The position numbers and the translations under genes are program-made. Below, piece by piece: positions 49,163 to 63,200 of a stretch of DNA of 64,000 bases. The notes below the pieces were generated by a model. The model had not been told where the DNA came from, made no database searches, and saw only the letters and a program-made list of their open reading frames with translations. This stretch comes from Apophysomyces variabilis (Eukaryota; Mucoromycota; Mucoromycetes; Mucorales; Mucoraceae). Every line of letters begins with the position of its first letter. Positions within the stretch are counted from its first letter, which is position 1. The DNA is taken from contig MZZL01000409.1 of the NCBI GenBank assembly GCA_002749535.1, forward strand, positions 1,222,604-1,286,603, given 5' to 3'.

Positions 49163-50238
49163 TATTTACACTGCCTAACTGTTTGTCCTTACGCTCCATT
49201 TCGCCGCAAAAAGACCCTCCTGATAGAATTCAAACGCCCTAGCAGTCCGCTTTAAGAAACACAACACGTTATGGCTCGGTCGGATAGGCGTCAGGAATTA
49301 GTTTCGCTTGACCGAAAAGTTGCGTCCGGCGCCTGTACCACCAGCACGAAAAAGAAATCTATCAACTGTATTTCTCTTAATTCTATCGCGTTGACGAATA
49401 GGAAAAGGCCCACGACAACTGGGACTGAACCGTTGAAAACTGACAGATCCGTTTTCCTTTTTTTCCTTTTGAATGGAGAATATCAGTGATTTCTATTACA
49501 GCATGCCAAAGAAAAACAGAACTTATATAGTCATATACACGCGGTTAGATACTGAGCTTCAAAATTGAGCGGCTCTGTTATTCGACTGTACATGGCCGAA
49601 ATGAAAGTGAACCTGAGCACAGCAAGACGGTAAGTTCATCCGAATTTCTCACCCAATGCTATAAAGTAAACAACATGGATTAAAAGATGGAGGAAAAGCA
49701 GGGAAAGAATACAGTGGCATATACTATGTTGGTCATTCTATTGGCAAGCGCTCATTTGGCATTGAAACTTGTAATAATCTGCTTCCTTAAGGTAACAGTT
49801 GGCATGCTGTGTTTGCCCTCTTATGACTATGGTTTTATCAACAATAGTATCAGTAGCTGTTCTATTGTTTTTTAAGGGTTATCTCCGATATCCAGCTTGT
49901 CTATGCGCAATTTGGAAATCTCAGTCCAACGTATCATCAGCAGTCATCTCCATTCCGCTTGTGCTTTTTGTTGAGGTAAAACAATAAGGAGTCAAGTTCC
50001 CCGAAAATCGTTCGATATTAAAGGCTAAATGGAACCATCACCGGCATCAACCCTGGCTTGACAGTTAAGTAGGACAAAATTCACATTTCCGTCAAGTGTA
50101 ATAAGCCTATTGTGTGCCATTGTCTCTTCATCATATAGCTCACGTTCTCTCACTGTAATATATTTTCAAGACAAATACTTTATAAGTCTCACAAAATAAA
50201 TTTTCTCTCAATCTCTCAATATTTTAAAATCCATTGAT

Positions 50239-53157
<2,919 letters not shown>

Positions 53158-53334
53158 TTATGAGCTGCCTCCTGAACGTCTCTGCTCACGTTCATCAATC
53201 GTTCGTTGTCTTCGTCGATTAATAAGTTCCCATAGTGTTTTGCCATTCTGTGCTCGTGGATTTTCACGTTCATTGACAAAGTAGGCAAGAGTACCTACGG
53301 TCAACGAAAATACAATATCACCAGACCTAATCAT
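53158..53334 (-). CDS. Nce101-like small membrane protein
   Basis: As modelled the protein has 58 residues, close to yeast Nce101 (53). After a short N terminus, one hydrophobic segment (DIVFSLTVGTLAYFVNER) is followed by ENPRAQNGKTLWELINRR, matching the family pattern of VGxLAYY, then E-R, then L-x-E-L-I-x-R. Nce101 was linked to export of proteins lacking signal peptides. The start is uncertain: an in-frame ATG at 53433 would add 33 residues, or an upstream exon may supply a DPLF-type start, since TATGATTAG just before looks like a branch site plus acceptor. Confidence 0.55.
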   Translation of the reverse strand: MIRSGDIVFSLTVGTLAYFVNERENPRAQNGKTLWELINRRRQRTIDEREQRRSGGSS

Positions 53335-53638
53335 AGTATACCGTTTTTTAGTCAAACAGAATCCATAAAAATAGAAAGCAAAAAGAGCCTTAAAACATAT
53401 CGCTTCTCTTTTGCTTTGCTCGCAGTAGGTCATTGTCTCTACCTCGAAATCAGGTATTGGTATTTGACTGGTCCTGTCATGGTAGCGCTCTTTCACAAAC
53501 AAAGACGCAGACAGAATCAACGCCTCCCCAGCATGCGTTTCAAGGTTGTGACGCCCTTTCCATTTCTGGATAATGTCCATTCCTCTCCAATGTTGGCCAT
53601 CTCGCCCAGATGGTTTGCCAGTCATTGCCATGGGCTCA

Positions 53639-53905
53639 CAGCTTTAGTTTTCCAAGTCTGCACCGTTCCGTTATCAACAATGGTGGATTACTAAGGATAT
53701 CGGCGGAAGGATGTAGCAGGCTATGATCAGCGCATATTGGGCAGATAGAGACCATATTCGGCACGAAAGAGCGCAACTGTTGCTGGTCAACGCTCATGTA
53801 ACGTTCAACTGCGTCTACATTGCCGTAAACCAACGTACCTGCCAGACCTTGTCCATGACGATGATTATCAGATACAAGACAAGGCGCGATTTCGACCTTT
53901 AGCTA
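53639..53905 (-). other. Coding-like stretch, minus strand, unknown
   Basis: An 88-codon frame with an acceptor-like start (CCCTTTAG) reads LKVEIAPCLVSDN, then GQGLAGTLVYGNVDAVERYM and SICPICADHSLLHPSADIL, and stops at 53636-53638. Composition is protein-like, with a CPxC motif, but neither upstream exons nor a family could be identified. It may be the last exon of an unrecognised gene or a relic. Confidence 0.35.
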
Positions 53906-54757
53906 AAGGGCAATGCGCCTTTTGTCTAGCACTCTATTTTTTCCTCGCTCCTTTAACTATCGCTTCATCAGCCATAATTGTGCAAGTTTGATGAACGGGT
54001 ATATCTACTTTAACGCTATCCGCATAGGGACAACAAAAGGTGCTAAGGAAATCAGCACGAAAAGAGTTGTATCACTTATGACAACATTCATAGTAACAAA
54101 CGCCATCTCTCCTAGTCAAACATCAGATACATGGATAGTAAGCCGTGAGACTGATAAGCATCACACAGCACCTTATTCGAATCAGTTAAGCTATCGGTAA
54201 ATGAATGCCAACCTGAACAATATTTGCTGTGAAGGTCGATGTAATTGAAATACCAACATTGCTATTGCTTTTTTGTGCCATGAATGCGGTAGATATGCAA
54301 GAAAGATAGTGACAAACATAATGACTAGAACCTGTTTAGCCTTAATTATAAAGGCAATGCCAGCTCCATGCAATTATCAGTACTTTTTGTATATAACGAT
54401 TTACATAAAGGATATAGTTCTTAACATTTAATGCATTGTGTCTTTAACCAGAGCAGGAGCTTGGTTGATGATCGATCGCGTGAATCAAAAGGGTTGCGCA
54501 GTGACCCTCATTAAGCGACATGTAGGCTAGCTGATGTATTAGTGATAGATGAACTAGGCACGAAGACAGCAAAGGCGTGCTCATTTTAGATAGCCATGGT
54601 GAGGATGACCTCCAGAAATGAAGGAAAAGAGCCTTGTCGGGCACGTTCAGCCTTTCGGACATCCAACCGGGCTTTTGCCTGATGACGCCGCTGCCCTCAG
54701 GTATTTTTTTTATTTCCCCTCTTTTGACATCTGCTCATCATCTACACCCAAAAAAAG
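53906..54757. other. Intergenic
   Basis: No supported gene; contains the promoter of the CCT beta gene. Confidence 0.4.
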
Positions 54758-56802
54758 ATGGTAACGTTCTGAGCCAATGTTTGATGTCTCGTTATTTATT
54801 TGTTTTTCTAGTCCTTAGCACCAGTACAAATCTTTCAAGACCAAGCAACTGAAGAACGCGCAGAAAATGCTCGCTTGGTAAAGTATTTTTCGCTCGCTAA
54901 AACGCACTTCTGTCTTGCTCGCATCATTTATATTCGATCTATTCTAGTCATCGTTCATTGGCGCGATTGCCGTGGGTGATCTGGTGAAGAGCACACTGGG
55001 ACCTAAAGGCATGGTAAGTATATAACATCTGGAGCCAAATGGAGGGTAAACAGCAGCCTAAATGTTTTAACCATTAGGACAAAATCTTGCAATCGGCTAC
55101 TACTGGCGAGATCCTCGTGACCAACGACGGTGCCACTATTTTGAAATCTATTGCGTTGGATAACGCTGCCGCTAAAGTGCTTGTCAACATTTCTAAAGTC
55201 CAGGATGACGAAGTTGGTGATGGCACGACATCAGTTTGTGTTTTGGCTGCTGAACTTTTGAGAGAAGCCGAGCGCTTGGTCAACCAACACATTCATCCAC
55301 AAACCATTATTGAAGGATACCGTCTTGCTTCTGCAGCTGCATACAAAGCATTGGAAGCAAGTGCTATCGATCACAGCGCTGATGCTGCCGCGTTCCGTGA
55401 GGATCTGATTAATATTGCTAAGACCACCTTGAGCTCCAAAGTACTTTCTCAAGACAAGGAATACTTTGCCACTTTGGCTGTTGATGCTGTTTTGCGATTA
55501 AAGGGTTCCACCAATCTTGAAAACATTCAGATCATTAAGAAACCCGGAGGAAAATTGATGGATTCCTATCTTGACGAAGGTACCAATGATGGTTATATAT
55601 CAGTGCTTATAACGATTTGATTCCTATTAGGCTTCATTCTCGACAAAAAGATTGGTGTCAACTGTCCTAGAAGAATCGAGAACGCAAAGATCTTGATTGC
55701 CAATACTCGTAAGTAATGAAATAGAAAAAGGAAACGCGTGTTGTTTGTGCCAGCGACTGATGAATATTAAAAAGCCATGGATACTGATAAGATCAAGGTG
55801 TTTGGTGCCCGTGTCCGTGTGGATGCTACCGGCAAGCTTGCGGAGCTCGAGCGTGCCGAACGCGACAAAATGAAGGCTAAGGTGGAGAAGATCAAGTCCC
55901 ATGGAATCAACTGCTTCGTTAACCGTCAACTGATCTACAACTGGCCTGAGCAATTGCTGGCCGATGCCGGTATTGCCAGTATCGAACACGCTGACTTTGA
56001 AGGTGTCGAGCGATTGGCTCTAGTTACAGGTATTGTCATATCAATGTGAAACTACCACCTTTTATTGATCGTACTCTTTCAGGTGGTGAGATAGCCTCTA
56101 CATTTGACCATCCTGAGCTAGTGAAATTGGGCCAATGTGACCTTATTGAAGAGATCATTATTGGTGAAGACAGAGTAAGTAGTTTGTTTGTTCTTGCAGA
56201 CGATAAGCTTGCCCCCCTAACCTTTCCCTGCTAGCTCATTAAATTCTCGGGAGTCGCTGCAGGTGAAGCCTGTACCATTGTTCTCCGTGGCGCTACTCAG
56301 CAATTGCTGGATGAGGCTGAGCGATCTCTGCACGATGCCCTTTCCGTTTTGTCACAAACTGTTCGTGAACCACGCACTGTATTGGGTGGTGGTTGCTCGG
56401 AAATGCTGATGTCGAAAGCTGTGGATGAAGTGACTCTTAAAACGGCTGGTAAAAAGGCTATTGCAGCCGAATCTTTCGCCAAGGCTCTTCGTCAAATGCC
56501 TACTATCTTAGCAGACAATGCTGGTTTTGATTCGTCAGAGCTAGTTGCACAGCTGAGAGCTGCTCACCACGAAGGAAAATCTACTAGTGGTCTGGATATG
56601 ATCAACGGAAAAGTGGCAGATGTTAGAGAGTTAGGTATTACTGAATCATTCAAGCTGAAGAAGCAGGTACTTCTGTCTGCTTCAGAAGCAGCAGAGATGA
56701 TTCTTAGAGTGGATGATATCATTCGATGTGCACCTCGGTAAGCATTGTATTTTCAGTGGAAGCCAATATCTAATCTGTCCTCGTAGTCAAAGACAAGGAT
56801 AA
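54758..56802 (+). CDS. CCT2: T-complex protein 1 subunit beta (CCT2)
   Basis: Nine exons: 54758-54760, 54812-54877, 54948-55013, 55078-55579, 55631-55708, 55775-56029, 56083-56174, 56235-56737, 56787-56802; 526 residues, as expected. The first exon is only ATG; the next begins [20 protein letters not shown], the usual CCT2 start. ATPase motifs are [18 protein letters not shown], the catalytic DGTTSV loop and GGGCSEML. The C terminus ends RQRQG. It is one of eight subunits of the cytosolic TRiC ring that folds actin, tubulin and other proteins. The last exon is 16 nt. Confidence 0.95.
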
Positions 56803-57122
56803 ACAGTACGCATAAGATCCAAGAAAAAAGAAGAGAGACAGAAACAAACTGCATGATCACAATACACTTCATGAATAAAAAACAAAGCCCTAACAGGACC
56901 ACGAACTAGTAATGGAGAAAACATTTGTTTACTGAACTATCTCGGAAGATTTAATAGAATAGACATAGGGTTCTTAATCTCATGGTTTATTCACATATGA
57001 TCTGTTCGCGACAATATAAGAAAATACTGCTAGACCAACATCTTTTGAGGACTTCGTTTATTGAACGCGCAGCTTAATACTAAGAGGATATTTTATATGC
57101 GCTAACTTATACTATATGCAGC
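56803..57122. other. Intergenic
   Basis: Short spacer between convergent genes; no gene seen. Confidence 0.4.
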
Positions 57123-59453
57123 TCAATCAATTACAACAAGATCCTTGAAACTTTCATGTTCAAGCTGCTTGAACATGAACTCCTCCGCTGTCATACGCTC
57201 TTTTTCCTTATTGCTTTTGCGGTCACCCTTTCCTTCTTGTTCTTCATCCACTTTGAGTTCTTCAACAGCGTTACCCACCTCCCCCTCCAAGAAGGATTTT
57301 AACATTGATGCTGAATACCCTGAAAGCATAGAGCAACCTTTGACATTTGCTGCTACTGGTTTAGGTGCAATATTGGTGCCCACAGAAGCAGGTCTTTGGC
57401 CACTAAGGTTCCACCAGACAATCTCAGGAAGTTCATAACCCGCCTCGTTGTACTTGCGTTTGGTCAAGTTGTAAAGGGTCTCGAACTCCTTTGCTCTTCC
57501 GCTTTCATTGAATTCCATATCGGAGAAAATGAAAAGGCGGCTAACCATGTCTTCTTTCTTGAGATTATGTTTTTGAGCAATCGGCAGGAGCAGGTCGAGG
57601 AAAACAGCAGTTAAGTTGGTAGAGTAGGCTGGAGTAGAGTATTCGAGTATGTTCACTTGCTCACTGAACGGGGACTCCGGGTCGATCTTGATCACTTGAG
57701 GCTCTTCGGAGAAGCTGATAATAGTCCCATTAAACGGAGGTTTGGCCAGGTTAGCCAATACTAAAGACAAGCCCATGGCACTTAGAATAGGTTTCGTTCC
57801 ACTGTTGGAATTCCAATACATTGATTCGGACATATCGCAAATGGCAATGGACCGACCCAAAGTGGCATTATCTTCCGCAGTAGACTCCTTAATAGATTGC
57901 ACCAACGTCTTCCACTGAGCGTTTGCCAAATCGAGCTGAACTTTTTGTATCAGCGCTTTCCACTTAGAATCCTTGCATTTCTCCAACAGCTTCGTTATCT
58001 TTTCTTGCTTTTCTTGGTGTCTAGTGGACACACGTCCTACCAGCTCATGGGGTTGTAGCGTGGCGCCACTCACAGAAGTCTTGCCGTTAATCACCTTCTC
58101 CAGATAGGCCGTGAACTCATCAGGGGCGTGCAAAAGGAAATGGCCAAAGTTGTTCTGCATGCAGATGGAGGGTACGTGAGAGAAATCGATAAGCTTCCAC
58201 TCATTTCTTGACATTCGGTGTTCAGGACAATCCAGAGCTGTTCGTAGAGGAACCAGGTATTCCTTGCGGTACAGATCGCGAACTTTGTTGAGATAGTGGA
58301 GTCGCGATTCTCCAGCGCCTTGATACTCTTCCGGAGGGTATAATACTTCGGCAATGGATGTGGCAATTAATGTTTGCTTGTCATGAGCTTTATACAAAGA
58401 AGGGGCCCACTTTGCAGCCAAACTCAAACCTTCGCTTAGGGCATATCGAAAGTTGGATTGCTTCAGACGATTCTTCTCCAACTGGGAACGGTCAGCCTTG
58501 AGTTGTTCAGCAAATAGCCTTGCTACAGTGAAATGGAGCGCGCGATACTTTGGGTCCTTGTTCAGAAGCGATACAACTTCGGCATGGCGTTTCTTTCGCG
58601 AAATGACACGCTTTTCATGAGCTTCTTGTATCTCCGTTTCGATGCGCTCCTGGACTTCGCGAGCACGCTGTTCTCTTCTTCTAGCAGCTTCTTTGGAGTC
58701 CAGCGTCCTCAACTCAATGAGATAATTCTTGATCTTCTCCTTGTGAGCCCTCTTCTCGTGCCATGACTTGGTGTAGTGCATACGAGGACGGTTCAGCGAT
58801 TCGTACCCAAGGTTAGGCAACTTCGGATTGAGGAGCTCGCCACCAACGTATATTTGCAGTAGATTGAGCAGATCTTTCCAATAACCATGCGACTTGAAAT
58901 GCTTCTTTTCTTCCACGATCTCCCAATCGGCGTCGTTGGCGGATTGTTCTTTCTTGGACTTTCTCTTTTCCTCGATTGTACCGGTAACAAGCAAATGCAG
59001 ATTCTTTAGAGCCGTCTGCGGATGGTGTTCCAAGAGCCAGCCATAAGCCAAGTAAGAGCGTAGCTTTGCAGACTTGCCTTGATGAATAGAGCGGGTTCGA
59101 AATATCTGTCGTAGAGTACACAGATCATCCTCGCACCAAGCGTTGGTTAGGAGAGAGAAGTAGAACTCAGGCGATCCACCGTCATTGCCAAGCTGAAAGT
59201 CGAGATCAACACAGTTACTGCGGGATGATTTAAGAGCCAGGGCACCATTTGCTGTTCTGATGTAGTTATTCGTTTCATGTAGAGCATCCACAAACACTTG
59301 ACCCGGAAGAGCTTCCTCCTGCTTGATCTCTGAAAACCTTAATTTGGCAAGGTCTTTGGCAATGGAAAGTGCGGCAATATCTTTAGAAAGCAGCGATGAG
59401 TCATGCAAAGCATCGAAGTAGGGAAGATCGGAAGGGTAATTGACAAAACTCAT
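57123..59453 (-). CDS. DUF2828 protein with von Willebrand A-like domain
   Basis: Intronless, 776 residues from the chosen start (MSFVNYPSDLPYF). The open frame runs on to 59774, but the extra 107 residues are AT-driven hydrophobic sequence that looks like untranslated leader. The N-terminal half resembles the DUF2828/TROVE-like helical repeat region (GSPEFYFSLLTNAWC, LYGWLLEHH-like YGWLLEHHPQTAL, YWKDLLNLLQI). A long basic coiled-coil-like helix follows (about residues 240-290). The C-terminal part has a vWA fold with MIDAS-like DMSESM near residue 540 and FIFSDMEF later. Homologues are widespread in plants, fungi and protists, with unknown function; a Ro60-like RNA-binding role is speculative. 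Confidence 0.8.
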   Translation of the reverse strand: MSFVNYPSDLPYFDALHDSSLLSKDIAALSIAKDLAKLRFSEIKQEEALPGQVFVDALHETNNYIRTANGALALKSSRSNCVDLDFQLGNDGGSPEFYFSLLTNAWCEDDLCTLRQIFRTRSIHQGKSAKLRSYLAYGWLLEHHPQTALKNLHLLVTGTIEEKRKSKKEQSANDADWEIVEEKKHFKSHGYWKDLLNLLQIYVGGELLNPKLPNLGYESLNRPRMHYTKSWHEKRAHKEKIKNYLIELRTLDSKEAARRREQRAREVQERIETEIQEAHEKRVISRKKRHAEVVSLLNKDPKYRALHFTVARLFAEQLKADRSQLEKNRLKQSNFRYALSEGLSLAAKWAPSLYKAHDKQTLIATSIAEVLYPPEEYQGAGESRLHYLNKVRDLYRKEYLVPLRTALDCPEHRMSRNEWKLIDFSHVPSICMQNNFGHFLLHAPDEFTAYLEKVINGKTSVSGATLQPHELVGRVSTRHQEKQEKITKLLEKCKDSKWKALIQKVQLDLANAQWKTLVQSIKESTAEDNATLGRSIAICDMSESMYWNSNSGTKPILSAMGLSLVLANLAKPPFNGTIISFSEEPQVIKIDPESPFSEQVNILEYSTPAYSTNLTAVFLDLLLPIAQKHNLKKEDMVSRLFIFSDMEFNESGRAKEFETLYNLTKRKYNEAGYELPEIVWWNLSGQRPASVGTNIAPKPVAANVKGCSMLSGYSASMLKSFLEGEVGNAVEELKVDEEQEGKGDRKSNKEKERMTAEEFMFKQLEHESFKDLVVID

Positions 59454-60247
59454 AATGAGACTTTGATGCAACGAGATGATAGAACAAACAGAGACGATGT
59501 TTGTCCTTTTTATTGTAATGAAACTTGCTGCGGCTACAGAGCATAATGAAACAAAATACCGAGTGGGTATTCCCTCAGACTCAAGCGGAGTGAGATCCAG
59601 AGGGAAATCATCTCTTCTGTCGAATTCTGATAGAATGGACAACAGTAGAGTGATAACCAGGCTAAAATATGGTTGATACTTTAGTACAATACTTGGTATA
59701 TTCCATATCTGAATAGATATGATAAGAACTATGATCGTGAGATAATACAGCAGGGATGAATCAGACAAGTTCATGTGTTAATGATTTGGTAATTATATCT
59801 CAGACAGGCACCGGTACTCTAACTCAATGATCTGAATACAATGTCAGAGTCATGAAGGTTAATCATGGTCTTGAATACCATAACCTGATACTATTAGAAG
59901 AAAGTTCGTAGCTGGAGTCGACCAGAGATTAATTGTTGGTTCATTTGCAGCTGATCCTACGAATGATTATAACATTTTCTGCTGTCCTGTGCCTTGGCTT
60001 TTATGCATTTTCAGTTTCCTCCTCAAATGACTATACATAAAAGACCTGAAACTTCTTTGTTCAAATGTTTATCCAGTCAGAGTTGCTCATCTAAAAATAG
60101 ACTAGTTACAAGATCATCATGCCGAACTGACTTCACCAATTGACAACTGAAATTGTTACACTGCTCTTTCTCTTATGATAACAATATTTTCGTTGTTTGA
60201 GGTGAATTCCCGTTGAATGAGATGTACATAAACTGAACTAACAAAAC
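59454..60247. other. Intergenic between divergent genes
   Basis: Holds the promoters of the DUF2828 gene and of the Fanzor-like gene. No terminal inverted repeat could be identified by eye, since the far end of the element would lie outside the window. Confidence 0.4.
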
Positions 60248-63200
60248 ATGTTCCGTTTGTCAGCCATGCAAGTACCGCACCCGCAAATACGAGAAAACAA
60301 ACGCAAAAGAAAGAGAGTAATTCAATCAAATATATCCTTGGACAAGGCGATTGAAGCCTTGCACGACGTGTTTCAGAACCAGTTAGTTACAATCATTTCA
60401 AAAGAACTTGAGGATAAACCAAGGAAAAACACGGCAAAGAAAGCGAGATTTCAGTCAGAAGTTGAAAAACAAGCAAAAACCAACAAAATCCTGCAAGAGC
60501 TACGAACGCGTTTAGAGAAAGCGGATCGTGTCCCAAGAACTTCACTCGAGCAAGCCGATGACTCAATAAATGTAACACGGGGAACGATTCGTAGAACCCT
60601 CTGTTTTCACTATCCTGAGCCAGCATCAATCGGCAAGCTTTGGAGAGATTACGCTGCAGCTCATTTCAATGACGCCGTGGCGGAAGCACGGGCGAGACTT
60701 GAGGAGCACGGAGAAGTAGAAGAAGCTGGTTCCAGCAAAGAAGTTACTGTGAATGACGACAGTAAAGAGGAAAAAGAAATAATACGAACATGTTCCGTTA
60801 GATTATCAAAAATCTTACGAGAAGACCTTGACAATCAAGTGAAGCAGACATTTCTTGAGACCATTGCTATCACATCCGAACAGGCCACCAACTACGCTTC
60901 TGAGCTGGGAACCGCAGTACATGCAACCATGCTCAAGTACGCATCCGGCTCGGTAGTCTTGGATGCAGAGTCAAAGCAAGCGCACTATCAACAAGATGGC
61001 AAGACATTTAATGTTTTGGATGTCATACATGAAGAGTGGATTCGACATCCAGAACTTTTGAACTCAGAATTGGCAATAGCTGTGGCCCCAATGCCTGATA
61101 ACATCAAGAATTATGTAAAAGCTTTGTCGAAAAAACACAATGACGAATTCCTAAACCTCTTTACCGAAGCACATCTACAGTTCCTTCATTCAGACTATTT
61201 TGGAAGACAAAGCTACAAAGCTCAAGGAAAATCTTTCTGGTCTTCCTTACAGCACCAAGGCTTGAAGGACTTGCCAAAACCACCTGCAGGCTTAAGCACC
61301 GTCATGCACTTCCAGTTGAAGCAGTATGCCACAGACCTGCAGAACATGTGGGCAGGCGGATTATTCCACAAATCAATTAATCACTTGCTTCGTATCCTGC
61401 TCAGGATCAATCTTGCCTCTGAACGAGAAAAGAAGATTCAGGAAATTACCGAGAAAAAACTACAAGAAAAGGAAAAGCAGCGGGAAGAGAGCTCCAGAAC
61501 GATGCGGAGAAAAAAAGAATGGCGCAGACGCAAGATAAAAGGTAGACTAAAACAAGAACGCAAAAGTTTGCGACGGCTGGAGAAGCGCTTGGGAATAGAA
61601 ATGGATGGGAATCAAAGAGCCAATCTTTTGCAGCGGAAGAAGTCATGCGTCGAAGCAATCAGACGACTGGAGAAACAGGCAAAGGAAAAGTACAGGCCTA
61701 AAAAGGCTGATAACCAGCCACATCAAAAAGATGAAGAGGTGAGAATTACTTGTCATAACGTTGATATATGAGCTGAACAAACGTCAATTAGGCAAGAGGC
61801 GATATGGACAAGTTAGCTATTTCAGCCGATATCAGTGTCATGGATGATGAAGAAATCGAAGAGACGATAGAAACAGCGATCGAAGAGGCACAGGACGAGT
61901 TGGAAGAAGTTGAGATAAAGACACTGAAGAAAGAACCCAGCAGAAGAAGGTTGATAAGAATCCAAGCTATCACCAAGAAACTACTGCTGTCAACAGACAT
62001 CGACGGGAACGTACAAGCTAGTGATGTGTCGGATATATGGAACGACAACGATGAGCTCCAGAAGGTCGAGATAGATATCGTCGTGAAACTTGCAAACGCA
62101 CTTAGACCATACGTGCCGAAAGGTCGATTAAGCAGCGCAATATCTCTTCGTTTGCGATTTGTTTTGTTATCAAATGCGATTCTTCATGCGACAGGATATT
62201 CCAAGTTCACTGCAAATATCTGCCCAACTATCAGCCCTGCCTCAATCCATGCTCTACCTCTCGATGCGGCGTCCATGTATGAGATGTTTGGTTCCAATTC
62301 TGCAAAGTTCAATCTATACAAAGAAGATGGAAGCACAATCGACAATATCAGAGAAGCTCGTACGAACAAATCTGCTGTGATTGGTTCCTTCTTTGATCAA
62401 GAAAAAGTTAAGCATATTTGCAATACTCGAGGTTTGGAACCGCGGTGGCGAATCACCATTACACCTCATCAAATGGCCGTGATTGACGGTGATGTAAAAA
62501 AAGGGAGGGTTATAGATACTTCTCACTACGAAGAAAGAAAGAAAAAGTCGAAAGGAAAGCGTGCAGATAGCGCAAGTAGTCAATTTGAAGATAAATCCGG
62601 CTTAGACATCGCCAATATTACATGCTCATTAGAAGATGCAAAACAGAGGGTGAAAGCTCTGGAGTCGGCTGAAAAGCAGATAAAAAACGCGTTGCGGCAG
62701 AGGGAGGAAGTCGTCGAAAGCCGAATGGAGAGTTATCGGAGAAGCAAGGACGTAGCTCGAAGAAAAGTCCGCGATAAGCGTAAGAGTGAGAAATTCGATA
62801 TCTATGATTCCAGAGCGAAACAGAAACAGACCGACATATATAAAGATTTAAAGGCGGCTAAACTCGAGCGCGCAAAGAGCCAATCTGAACTAAGCAAGAT
62901 AAGGTCACAGCTCGCGGATCAACGAAGACTGCGATACATATATCAGAAGGTAAGTGAAGAATATCATATGCATTAGCTAAACAAGAAAATAAACGAAACT
63001 ATAGCAGCTGGATATTCTGAAGAAGCAACAAACGAACAAAGAGACGAAACCAAAAGATGATGAACAAGAACAGGAGACTAAGCTATGTAAAGTTGCGAGT
63101 TGGAATCGCCCAGGTTGCGAAGCCAATACAGAGTTTCTGGACATCTCAGAGCTGCATCAAGAAGTCAAGCAGGATCCCAAGAAGACTATTACTTTTGGCG

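Larger units (their letters stand above)
48316..50238. other. Intergenic with A tracts and an unresolved base
   Basis: No well-supported gene. Two runs of 31 A occur (48801-48831 and 49130-49160), and one N (48838). A minus-strand frame across the first A run is discussed under findings. A hydrophobic plus-strand frame near 49687-49875 and its neighbour at 49799-49987 lack any recognised family. Confidence 0.5.

Noticed and set aside
59454..59774. Membrane-like extension of the DUF2828 protein
   Set aside because: AT-rich, low-complexity translation before a good start; DUF2828 proteins normally begin near the chosen Met.
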